NCBI GenBank assembly: GCA_028821575.1
Contig: JAPPFW010000092.1
Location: forward strand, 113,888 to 177,887
Direction of reading: 5' to 3'
DNA: 64,000 bases
From: a bacterium
GTDB taxonomy: Bacteria; Actinomycetota; Acidimicrobiia; Spongiisociales; Spongiisociaceae
Position numbers and translations under genes: made by a program. Positions 34,914-42,510 of the stretch are shown here, one piece after another. Positions within the stretch are counted from its first letter, which is position 1, and every line of letters starts with the position of its first letter. Under the pieces are notes generated by a model. The model saw only the letters and a list, made by a program, of their open reading frames with translations, ran no database searches and was not told where the DNA came from.

Positions 34914-35028
34914 ACTCGCCCTCCTCAGGCTGGCCAACAATTCGTCAATCATATTTGTCCAACTGCGCGATCTGCAATTGGAGTGAACTCCAGAGGGAGT
35001 TCTCGGCTCCAGCAAGCTGGATGTGCAG

Positions 35029-35784
35029 CTACTCCCGGTCGGCCATGAAGCTCTCCCACCACGTCACGCACAGGTCCTCGATTTCTCCTTGTGCGTCCCG
35101 GTAGTCGTACCAGCTGTTCAGCCAATTGAGGAATCTCGGATCGCCAGGGCGAATCGAGACCTTGTTGTGGCCGCGCTCCAGAATCACAAGCTTGCCATCG
35201 GGCTCCCGCAGTAGAGCCAGTTCGGGATTGAGCTCGAGGTACCGCCTCGTAACAGCATCCCCCACGATGGCGTCGACCCCTCCATCCAGCAACAACCGCG
35301 TCGGATCCGATGCATCAACGACCTGCGCCATGGGAAAGAAACGCTCGGCAACATCCCTATTGCTCGACCCGTGCCACACCCCGATGCGAACACCCCCCCG
35401 ACGCATCGATTCGATCCCATTGTTGGCCCGGTCGGCCCGCACCTGACAGGTAATCCGTATCTCCATGAGACGTCCCATGGTGAACTCCAACTCCAGCGCC
35501 CGCCGAGGAAAGAGGGTGTGCTTGGGAAGGAGGTCCACCCGACGGTCGAAGAGAGCGGGAATCTGATCCGGCCACAGAATCTCGACGATGTCGAGTTCGA
35601 CGCCCAGGTCCTCAGCGATCATCGCCGCCACACGGGGAGCCACACCCTCCGGCTCACCCGTCGCCGGATTCCGGTACATCTCGGGTGGATCGCCCGTGTC
35701 GGGATGACCCAGGAACTCGATCGGGACCCTCACCGAACCCCGGTCCAGAATCTCGTCCAAGGTCGATTCCCACTCGACAGCCAT
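35029..35784 (-). CDS. Periplasmic-binding-protein family 3 domain without signal peptide
   Basis: 251 aa. The start is fixed by AAGGAGG six bases before ATG 35784, and the N-terminus (MAVEWESTLDEILDRGSVRV) has no signal peptide or membrane segment. The body fits SBP_bac_3: GVAPRVAAMIAEDLGVELDI, a hinge, GGVRIGVWHGSSNRDVAE, GGVDAIVGDAVTRRYLEL. Such proteins normally work outside the cell or, as in PheC-like members, act as enzymes. A signal-less copy could be a cytoplasmic ligand sensor, a dehydratase-like enzyme, or a pseudogenised receptor. It is the first gene before the family 5 receptor, 115 nt upstream. Confidence 0.8.
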   Translation of the reverse strand: MAVEWESTLDEILDRGSVRVPIEFLGHPDTGDPPEMYRNPATGEPEGVAPRVAAMIAEDLGVELDIVEILWPDQIPALFDRRVDLLPKHTLFPRRALELEFTMGRLMEIRITCQVRADRANNGIESMRRGGVRIGVWHGSSNRDVAERFFPMAQVVDASDPTRLLLDGGVDAIVGDAVTRRYLELNPELALLREPDGKLVILERGHNKVSIRPGDPRFLNWLNSWYDYRDAQGEIEDLCVTWWESFMADRE

Positions 35785-35923
35785 ACCATTCCTCCTTCAG
35801 CTCACCCCGGCGGACCAGGTTTCCACGTGTAGTCAACACTCTATGTTGCTGCGCCCTCTCACAAGCTCGCTCCAACCCGAGGGTACGATCTCCTTCCGAG
35901 CCTGAGACGAAGTGGGAGGACCG

Positions 35924-36310
35924 ATGCCCGTTATAAGACTCGCCGACGTGCCGGAGGTAGCCCAGATCGGACCCGGCCTGGATACGATCATCATGAAGAA
36001 GGTCATCGGATCCACAGAACGCGATCCCGCTTTCCAGATGCCTGACGAGACGCCATCACTCAGTATCACGCATGTCAAGATCTGGGGCCACCTCGGGCGT
36101 TCCTCCAACGACGAGACAGATCGCGCCATGTTCATCGTGGACGGCGACGGCGTCGCAAGGGTCGGTGAAGATCCGGCGCAAGGATTCGGAGCCGGCGACT
36201 TCCTCCTCATACCAAAGGGCGTGCCCTACGAGTGCGACGGCAACTTCACCTACCTGGTGATCAACAGTCCCGCCTACCGCCAAGGGACCGACGTCGCCGA
36301 CCTTGCCTAG
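35924..36310 (+). CDS. Single-domain cupin protein
   Basis: 128 aa from ATG 35924, preceded by GGGAGGACCG. A conserved beta-barrel pattern is seen (AMFIVDGDGVARVG ... GAGDFLLIPKGVPYECDG). The His residues of the first cupin metal motif are largely absent, so an enzymatic metal site is doubtful. Its stop (TAG) and the stop of the convergent BKACE gene share the bases CTAG at 36307-36310. Small cupins often bind or sense catabolic intermediates; the function is unknown here. Confidence 0.82.
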   Translation: MPVIRLADVPEVAQIGPGLDTIIMKKVIGSTERDPAFQMPDETPSLSITHVKIWGHLGRSSNDETDRAMFIVDGDGVARVGEDPAQGFGAGDFLLIPKGVPYECDGNFTYLVINSPAYRQGTDVADLA

Positions 36311-37308
36311 ACGCCGAGCAACTCCCGGTACCGGGCGCCGGACATCGGGTAGCGGCCCAGTTGTTCGGCGATGGTGATCACAGCTTCCAACTGTTCCAGG
36401 TTGGAGGAGATCAGATCGTCGCGGTGGGGGTAGCGCCAGACTGTGTCCTCCATTCCCAGCCGGACGTGGAGGCCCATGAGCATCGCCAGGGTCACCAGGT
36501 AGACCGAGGGACGGCCGGCGGCGCACACCGAGATGACCGAGTCCGGGTCGATATCGAGTATGGAGTCGACTATCCGGGTGAGGCCCTGGATCATCTGGCG
36601 GGGGTTGTGCATGGGGCTTCCGCCCGGGAGCGCGGGAAGCACCACCCAGTACAGGGGCTTTTCCACCAGGCCCGACTCGATCAGGTAGCGGCGGGCGTTG
36701 TCCACGTCAGCATCGGTGTACACCGCGATCTCGGGTTTCACCCCCGCGTCCATGAGGATGCGGGTCTTTTCGATCACCACCGCAGGGGGCTTGGCAAACA
36801 GGGTGTCGCCGCAGAATGTGGCGGTGGTGTTGACCGGCGATCCGGTGATCAGACCGGAGTTGGTGATCTTTATCATCTCGTTCCAGTCGTCGGGACCGAT
36901 GGCGACTTCCCCGGCCGACACGTACAGGTCCTCGAATTCGTCGCGGAGGGGCTCGATGATGGTGACGAAGCGGCCGAGGTCCAGAATGGAGAACTCCATC
37001 TCGTTGCGCACATGGATGTGCAGCGCGGAGGCACCGGCCCGCATGCAGGCCCTACCCGCCTCCATGATCTCCTGCTCGGTGATGGGCTGGGCGGGATTGT
37101 GACGGGTCATGAAGAACCCGCCGGTGAGAGCCACAGATATGGCCACCTCCTCGGAGACCGGCCACCGCGGCGCCACGTCCACATCCGCATAGGCGGAGGT
37201 GAAGGGGTTGGTGATGTCGGGCATCCCGTAGGGCTTGAGCACCGCCCGGGTCTTGCTCCTGGTCAGGTAGGTATTGACCCGGTCCCAGTTGATCCTGTCT
37301 TCTGCCAT
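36307..37308 (-). CDS. BKACE (beta-keto acid cleavage enzyme, DUF849/COG3246) family protein
   Basis: 333 aa TIM barrel. The family metal-binding motif is visible as ALHIHVRNE (His-x-His), with a later Glu in RLGMEDTVWRYP, matching the zinc ligands of 3-keto-5-aminohexanoate cleavage enzyme. BKACE enzymes condense a beta-keto acid with acetyl-CoA and split it to acetoacetate and an acyl-CoA. It is the last gene of the TRAP operon (17 nt after the SDR), fitting a pathway that ends in keto-acid cleavage. The specific substrate is unknown. It overlaps the convergent cupin gene by 4 nt. Confidence 0.9.
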   Translation of the reverse strand: MAEDRINWDRVNTYLTRSKTRAVLKPYGMPDITNPFTSAYADVDVAPRWPVSEEVAISVALTGGFFMTRHNPAQPITEQEIMEAGRACMRAGASALHIHVRNEMEFSILDLGRFVTIIEPLRDEFEDLYVSAGEVAIGPDDWNEMIKITNSGLITGSPVNTTATFCGDTLFAKPPAVVIEKTRILMDAGVKPEIAVYTDADVDNARRYLIESGLVEKPLYWVVLPALPGGSPMHNPRQMIQGLTRIVDSILDIDPDSVISVCAAGRPSVYLVTLAMLMGLHVRLGMEDTVWRYPHRDDLISSNLEQLEAVITIAEQLGRYPMSGARYRELLGV

Positions 37309-37325
37309 GTTCCGAATGTGCTCCT

Positions 37326-38090
37326 CTACTCGAGACGCTGGGCCCGAAAGCCCCCGTCGACGTGCACCAGTTCCCCGGTGATGAAACTCGATCGTTCCGA
37401 CAGCAAGAAGGCGATAGCCTCGGCTATCTCCCCGGTGCTACCCAGGCGGTCCAGGGCATGCTCCGAAGCAGCTGCCTGGGCATCCACGATGCCCTGCGCG
37501 GCGGCCCTCCGGAACAGCGGGGTCTCCACCATCCCGGGAATCACCGAATTGACCCTTATGCCCGCCGGCGCCCACTCCACCGCCAGCACCCTGGTCAACC
37601 CACCGATACCTGCCTTGGAGGTCGTGTAGGCGGCGCGACCCGGAAACCCGAAGTCCTGGGCGATCGAACCGACGGTGACGATCGAACCCCCGCCGGCGTC
37701 CCGCATGGCCCGACCGGCGGCCTGGCACCAGTAGAAGGTCCCGTCAAGATGGACCGAAAGCACCTTCTTCCAGTCCTCGGCAGGCAACTCGAAGCTGTCG
37801 GCCACGATCTGGATCCCGGCGCAGGTGACCAGCCTCTTTATCGGCCGGTTCCAAGCCTCGATCTGTTCCACCGCATGGGCCACCGCTGCCTGATCCGTAA
37901 CGTCGCATGGCACGAAACGGACCCGGTCAGCCCCGAACCTCCCCACCAACTCCCCCGACTGGGCCTCATCCAGGTCGACCAAGGCACAGCCGGTGTCGGG
38001 CCGGGCTTCCAGGAGGAGTTCGGCCGTCTTCCACCCTATACCGCTGGCGCCGCCCGTGATCACCGCCACCGATGCGACCTGGCTGCTCAC
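37326..38090 (-). CDS. SDR-family dehydrogenase/reductase
   Basis: 254 aa. Classical SDR: cofactor motif TGGASGIG near residue 12, CAG (TCAGIQI), catalytic Ser (TVGSIAQ) and YTTSK, and a C-terminal HVDGGF. It probably oxidises a hydroxyacyl or secondary-alcohol intermediate to the beta-keto compound used by the neighbouring BKACE enzyme. That order is inferred from the operon. It overlaps the acyl-CoA dehydrogenase gene by 4 nt (ATGA). Confidence 0.92.
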   Translation of the reverse strand: MSSQVASVAVITGGASGIGWKTAELLLEARPDTGCALVDLDEAQSGELVGRFGADRVRFVPCDVTDQAAVAHAVEQIEAWNRPIKRLVTCAGIQIVADSFELPAEDWKKVLSVHLDGTFYWCQAAGRAMRDAGGGSIVTVGSIAQDFGFPGRAAYTTSKAGIGGLTRVLAVEWAPAGIRVNSVIPGMVETPLFRRAAAQGIVDAQAAASEHALDRLGSTGEIAEAIAFLLSERSSFITGELVHVDGGFRAQRLE

Positions 38091-39190
38091 TCCGTCCCTC
38101 CTGCGTCATGTCCCTTCGCCAGTCCCTTGACGATCAGGTCCCGATGGATCTCGTTGGCACCGTCCACGATCTGGTTTAGCTTGGCCTCCCGCATCAGCCG
38201 CTCCGCCTTCCCCGAGACCAGGTATCCGCTACCGCCCATGAGCTGGACAGCTGACGTGGTCGCCTTCATGGCCACATCGGTGGCGTGGACCTTGGCGATG
38301 GAGATCTCGACCGATGCCCTCTCTCCGGCGTCCACGAGCGAGGCGGCCCGATCGAGATACACACGGCCGGTCTCCACACCGATGCTCATATCCGCCAGGG
38401 TCTGACGCACCGCTCCCCTCCTGTTCAGGGGAGCACCGAACCTCCTGGTCCGGGCCGTGTAGTCGAGCGCCAGCGCCAACGCTTCAGTGGCGATCCCGAC
38501 GGACAGCCCGGCGGTGAGCAGGCGGCTCCTGGCCAGGTGAGGCCACAGTCCGGCGATGTCCCCCACCCGAGCATCGGTGGACACCAAGCACCCGTCCAGT
38601 CCGATCTCGCACAAGTGAACCCCTCTTAGCGCCATGGTGGGACCGAGGCGCCGTACCGTGCACCCGTCCGAACGAGGGTCGACCGCGAACATCGCGGGAG
38701 ACGACTCGGGCGCCTCGCGGGCGGCAACCAGCAGGAAGTCGACCTGGTCGGCGTTGGGAATGTAGGTCTTGGCGCCGGTGATCCGGTATCCCTCCTCGCA
38801 GGGCTCGGCGTTTGCCGCCATAGCAGCAAGGTCATTGCCGCTGCCGGGCTCGTTCAGAGCGAGCACAGAGGACGCCCGGCCCTCGACGATCGGAAGGCCC
38901 AGCCGCTTCCACTGGCGGTCGTCGGTCGCATCCGCCAGGTAACCGGCGATCAGCGCGTTGGTCAGCAGGAAGCCGAAAGCCCGGTAGACACGACCCAGGT
39001 CGGCGGCGATCTCGACGATCTCCGCCCACGGTCGGGGAGTCCCACCACGGTCGGCGGGGGTCATCATCTCCAGGAGGCCGAAGCGCCGGCCCACCTCCCA
39101 GAGAGCCTCGAGCGGCGTGTGGCCCGCTTCCTCCCAGCCGTCGACCAGCGGCTCGACTTCGGACCGCAGATGGTCCAGCAGGTCGCTCAT
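38087..39190 (-). CDS. Acyl-CoA dehydrogenase family protein with Asp at the catalytic-base position
   Basis: 367 aa, the normal length. FAD/substrate motifs: LALNEPGSGNDLAAMAAN, RITGAKTYIPNADQVD, RFGAPLNRRGAVRQTLADM, and MGGSGYLVSGKAERLMREAK. At the place where most members read YEGT with a catalytic Glu, this protein reads VDGANEIHRDL, that is Asp instead of Glu. It may still act as an alpha,beta-dehydrogenase or have drifted to another reaction. Its start overlaps the end of the upstream gene by one base and its end overlaps the SDR, so it is tightly coupled in the TRAP operon. Confidence 0.9.
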   Translation of the reverse strand: MSDLLDHLRSEVEPLVDGWEEAGHTPLEALWEVGRRFGLLEMMTPADRGGTPRPWAEIVEIAADLGRVYRAFGFLLTNALIAGYLADATDDRQWKRLGLPIVEGRASSVLALNEPGSGNDLAAMAANAEPCEEGYRITGAKTYIPNADQVDFLLVAAREAPESSPAMFAVDPRSDGCTVRRLGPTMALRGVHLCEIGLDGCLVSTDARVGDIAGLWPHLARSRLLTAGLSVGIATEALALALDYTARTRRFGAPLNRRGAVRQTLADMSIGVETGRVYLDRAASLVDAGERASVEISIAKVHATDVAMKATTSAVQLMGGSGYLVSGKAERLMREAKLNQIVDGANEIHRDLIVKGLAKGHDAGGTE

Positions 39191-40221
39191 CAGACGACTC
39201 TCCTGGTCACGCCCTTGGACAGGCAGAATCCCGAGAAGAACACCGAGTGCGAGGCGTTCCCCTCAGTTCCTCCACCCACCACTATCCGTAGATCGTCCGG
39301 ACTCTCGCAGAGCAGCACCCGGTCCCCGTCCCTAGTCCAGTCACCCTGAGGAATGTTGCCCTCGGGCGGGAAGTCCGATAGCGGGACCTTCCCCATCTCC
39401 CACAGGTGATCGCGCAGCCGCTCCTTGCTCCAACCGTTACGGGCGAAGACGCCGGCGTGGGCAGGGCTCATCAGAAGAGTCAGGGTTCCTCGGGAGAAGA
39501 ATTGGCTGGTAGCAGTGGACCGAAGTGTCTTGGCCAGCATCTTCGCCAGGGAGTCGGGCGTCCACCAAACGGCGGTGGAGTTGATGACCGACTCTATCCC
39601 GGCCACCGAGACAGTCGACTCGTCAGGCCGGTATCCGAGTTGGACATGGAGTGGCTCCCACGGGCTCGACTCCTCGTCCTCGGGCACCACCAGCGTGTAC
39701 TTCGCTGGACTCCCGTGGGTGGCCTGATCCACCCCGATATAGGCGCCTCCGAGGTTGCGCATGGCCAGCCGCAGGGCCCTCCCGATCGTGGCGTTGGCTC
39801 GGTTGCCGGGACCGAGGAGGTTACGGTCGGTGTTCATGTCCAGCCGGCGCCGGACCGGCCCGTTCACCACCACCAGCGGCGTGGCCGGGTTGGTGGTGGA
39901 CTGGATGGCGTGGAGGTTGAAGATGGGATCGCACATGGCGGCCACGGCCGCGATGATCAGAGGCATGTAGGAGGGAAGGCATCCGGCCATCACCGCGTTC
40001 ACCGCCAGCTTCTCCACCGTCGCCACTCCCCGCCTAGGATCGACTATCCCGATTTCCTCCCCGGGCTCGCGGCCAGCACCGCCAATCATGCGGGCCACGC
40101 GCTCGGCCGTCGGGGGAATGACCGGAAGTCCGTCGGAGAGGTCGCGCTCGTGAAACCAATCTTGGATGGCGTCCAAGCCGCGATCGGTAGGGCAGTCAAG
40201 CTCCCGGGAAAAAAGCTCCAC
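39190..40221 (-). CDS. Conserved protein of unknown function, partner of UGSC protein
   Basis: 343 aa, soluble, no signal peptide. Features seen: an N-terminal LSDGLPVIPPTAERVARM segment, EKLAVNAVMAGCLPSYMP with a conserved-looking Cys, RNLGGAYIGVDQATHGSPAKY, and a C-terminal IVVGGGTEGNASHSVFF. I recognise it only as a protein commonly found next to UGSC-family genes; its reaction is not known to me. It begins 21 nt after the UGSC gene and ends overlapping the acyl-CoA dehydrogenase. A CoA-, thiol- or redox-linked role with the neighbouring selenoprotein is a guess. Confidence 0.8.
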   Translation of the reverse strand: MELFSRELDCPTDRGLDAIQDWFHERDLSDGLPVIPPTAERVARMIGGAGREPGEEIGIVDPRRGVATVEKLAVNAVMAGCLPSYMPLIIAAVAAMCDPIFNLHAIQSTTNPATPLVVVNGPVRRRLDMNTDRNLLGPGNRANATIGRALRLAMRNLGGAYIGVDQATHGSPAKYTLVVPEDEESSPWEPLHVQLGYRPDESTVSVAGIESVINSTAVWWTPDSLAKMLAKTLRSTATSQFFSRGTLTLLMSPAHAGVFARNGWSKERLRDHLWEMGKVPLSDFPPEGNIPQGDWTRDGDRVLLCESPDDLRIVVGGGTEGNASHSVFFSGFCLSKGVTRRVV

Positions 40222-40242
40222 TAGCAGCGTGCCTCCGACGCC

Positions 40243-40782
40243 CTAGAGCGAGGGCTCTCGAACCGCCTTGATGAGGGGCACGATCTCATCGTCGACCGCT
40301 CGCTCCACCACCGGCCGCAACTGCTCGATGCCCATCACCTCGGTCTCGTGCGGGAGGATCACCATGGGCAGGTCGGGCACCCCCCTGCTGGCCAGGGTGG
40401 CTCGAGCCAGCTCCTCGAAGGCCTCGGTAATCAGCACCACGGTTCCGATCCCCCGCTTCCTCAACTCGGTTCCGTCGTGGCAACTCCACGCTGTGCAGGC
40501 ACCTCAGTTGCCGAGGCCCAGCACCGCGAAATGGCTGTACCCCGTGACCTGGTCCAAGACGTCCTCCGGGGTGGGCTCGGAGTGCTTGATCTTCCAGTGC
40601 TTCACCCCCCCTATGAACGGCAGCCGTCGGAGGCGTTCGTCCACGATGGCCGCGATCCGGGTCATGGACTCCCAGCGGGAGTTGAGGATGCCGACGTTCA
40701 ACTCCACGGCCTCCACCGGCTTGAGCGGATCGGCGCCGTCGAGGAGGCGGTACTCCTCGGCCCGGGGGTCGAGCAGCTTCAT
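40243..40782 (-). CDS. UGSC-family selenoprotein; in-frame UGA (codon 93) read as selenocysteine
   Basis: 180 codons, 179 aa. The frame from ATG 40782 runs to a TGA at 40504-40506 and continues in the same frame without another stop to 40243. The joined product reads HFAVLGLGN-U-GACTAWSCHD, then GTELRKRGIGTVVLITEAF and a normal C-terminal half. This matches the UGSC (seleno)protein family, where the position is Sec or Cys followed by GSC (here GAC). The start overlaps the DUF4387 stop as ATGA. A hairpin suitable as a bacterial SECIS follows the UGA. Family function is unknown; the UxxC-like redox centre suggests a thiol/selenol reaction. If the host lacks SelB and tRNA-Sec, the gene would instead be interrupted. 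Confidence 0.85.
40467..40503 (-). promoter_or_regulatory. Candidate bacterial SECIS element
   Basis: Downstream of the UGA on the mRNA, 13 nt are followed by a 5-bp stem CGTGG/CCACG with the loop AGUUG (40476-40490). An outer GGU/ACC pairing is possible. The loop begins 18 nt after the UGA and has a G at its second position, within the range reported for bacterial SECIS hairpins. Confidence 0.55.
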
Positions 40783-41093
40783 CGCGGTATCTCCAGGTCG
40801 GCCAGCATGAGGTGTTGGTGTGCCCCGAACACGTCCTTGCAGGCCGGGTCCGAGGAGGCGATGTCCTTGACCATCGTCACCTTGAACGCCAGGGCATTGT
40901 CCAGGAAGTAGATGCCTAGCACCTGGTCGGTTTCCAGCCCGTAGAGCGGCGCCAGCACCTCGGGGACGATCCGCCCCGAGTCCCGCACCTGCCGGTATGA
41001 GTCCTCGTTGTCGAAGAACACGTCGAAGGTGGTGTTGAAGGGATCGCAGTTCTTGGACCGCAGGGTCTTGGCGAAGTCACGAAGCCTCGGCAT
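40779..41093 (-). CDS. DUF4387 family protein
   Basis: 104 aa from ATG 41093, which shares one base with the stop of the AtuA-like gene (TGATG). The family pattern is clear: LRDFAKTLRSKNCDPFNTTF near the N-terminus, a LAPLYGLETDQV stretch, and FGAHQHLMLADLEIPR at the end. DUF4387 proteins regularly follow AtuA/DUF1446 genes and are thought to be the small subunit of the same enzyme. The activity is not established. It overlaps the selenoprotein start by 4 nt. Confidence 0.9.
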   Translation of the reverse strand: MPRLRDFAKTLRSKNCDPFNTTFDVFFDNEDSYRQVRDSGRIVPEVLAPLYGLETDQVLGIYFLDNALAFKVTMVKDIASSDPACKDVFGAHQHLMLADLEIPR

Positions 41094-42487
41094 CAACGTC
41101 CCCTCGGGAAATCGACCACCTGGTACGGGAAGAGCTCGAGGGGGTCCTCTACGGGCAGCAAATGCCAGACATTGAAGGAGTACGCCGCTCCCACATTGAT
41201 AGTCGGCGGCGCGAACCGGGTGGCGAGGTTGCCGGCTGAGGTCTGCCGGTTCGGATACGGCTTGATCCACAACTCCATGCAGATGAAGTATGCCAGGTTC
41301 TCGGCCAGCTCCTGCGTCTCGGCGATCACATCCACCAGGAGCCCTATCTCGTGAGGCGTCCGGTGGGCGAGCGGCTCGTTGGGACCCAGCACCCCGTTCC
41401 GACCGTACTGGTCGAAGGTGATCCGGTAGTTCTTGCCTTCGTCGAGGTGGCCGAAGCGGGGGGATCCGGCGATGGTGGAGCGGATGTTGTCCAGGAACCA
41501 GTCCAGGCAGTCGATGAAGGCCGGCTCTCTCACCCCGAACACCGCTATGGTGCGGTATCCCTCCCGCCGTGCCCCCTCGAGCTTGACCGTATAGGGTGTG
41601 TCCACCCAGATCGCTCCCTGCGACCGGACGCCGGCGCCGGATACCTCCTCGTAGGTGGCGTCGGTGAGATCCAGGTACCCGCCGGGGTTCTTCTCCATGA
41701 AGGGGTTGTCCCGCTCGTACATGGAGTGGCTGGCGATGGAACGGGAGGTGGCCGCCTGGGTGTCCGAGACCGGGTAGACGCTGATGGCGTCACGCTCCAG
41801 CACCCCGTAGATGGGCTCGGAGGGATCTCCCGGATGCAATGCCAGCCCGGCGCATTCCAACACCTTGGCCATGTGCGTGGTCGATCCGCGTGGGAACCCT
41901 GCGTGTAGCGGCGGCGCCATGTAGATCCCCACGTCGAGCGCCCGGCCGGTGATCACCCCGTCGACTCCGGCATCGAGCGCGGCCATTATGGGCTCCGGCC
42001 CCATCTGGGCAACCACGTGCTCGGCGGACTCGACGTCTTCAGGGGTGAGCACTTCGGACAGGTGCGGCGACTCCACAGCCCGGGGGGCCTTGGCTCCTGC
42101 TCGGATCCGCTCGGCCAGCATCTGACGGTCCAGTTCCCCGTCGATCACTGCGATCCGCAGCGGCATGTCCTCCTCGGACGTGACCTCGTCCACCCGGTCC
42201 AGGCATTCGTCCAGCTGGGTGCGTCCTCCGGCGATCCCCACCGAGAACACGAACGGCACCCCCTGCTGCTTGGCGAAACGCATGTAGGGCCGGACGTTCT
42301 CCCGGAAGTTCTCGCTGGTGAACTGGGTCCCGCTTCCCAGCATGTAGGGGCCGAAGTCCATCCCGGTCCCCTGCGAGCACACGGCATCCACCCCGCGCCG
42401 GGCGGTCTCCTCGAGAAACTCGTCCACGCGGGGATGGACCGGGATGTGGTTCACGAAGGAGAGAATCCGGAACTCGTCTGTGGGCAT
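41093..42487 (-). CDS. AtuA-like (DUF1446, acyclic terpene utilisation) family protein
   Basis: 464 aa from ATG 42487. The frame is open further upstream inside DctM but is not coding there. Typical segments are VITGRALDVGIYMAPPLHAG, HMAKVLECAGLALHPG and KLEGARREGYRTIAVFGVRE. AtuA family proteins take part in acyclic terpene and related branched acyl-CoA degradation; with DUF4387 they are suspected of hydration, lyase or isomerase chemistry. It lies 23 nt after DctM in the same operon, so it probably acts early on the imported acid. Confidence 0.88.
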   Translation of the reverse strand: MPTDEFRILSFVNHIPVHPRVDEFLEETARRGVDAVCSQGTGMDFGPYMLGSGTQFTSENFRENVRPYMRFAKQQGVPFVFSVGIAGGRTQLDECLDRVDEVTSEEDMPLRIAVIDGELDRQMLAERIRAGAKAPRAVESPHLSEVLTPEDVESAEHVVAQMGPEPIMAALDAGVDGVITGRALDVGIYMAPPLHAGFPRGSTTHMAKVLECAGLALHPGDPSEPIYGVLERDAISVYPVSDTQAATSRSIASHSMYERDNPFMEKNPGGYLDLTDATYEEVSGAGVRSQGAIWVDTPYTVKLEGARREGYRTIAVFGVREPAFIDCLDWFLDNIRSTIAGSPRFGHLDEGKNYRITFDQYGRNGVLGPNEPLAHRTPHEIGLLVDVIAETQELAENLAYFICMELWIKPYPNRQTSAGNLATRFAPPTINVGAAYSFNVWHLLPVEDPLELFPYQVVDFPRGR

Positions 42488-42510
42488 GCGGGTACCTTTC
42501 ACTTGGTTAG

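Noticed and set aside
40504..40506. TGA as a true stop making two small genes or a pseudogene
   Set aside because: The frame continues with conserved UGSC-family sequence on both sides and a SECIS-like hairpin follows; the stop reading remains possible only if the host lacks selenocysteine machinery.
40779..41270. Longer 163-codon version of the DUF4387 gene
   Set aside because: The extra N-terminal 59 codons lie inside the AtuA-like gene and are not part of the family; ATG 41093 with TGATG coupling is preferred.
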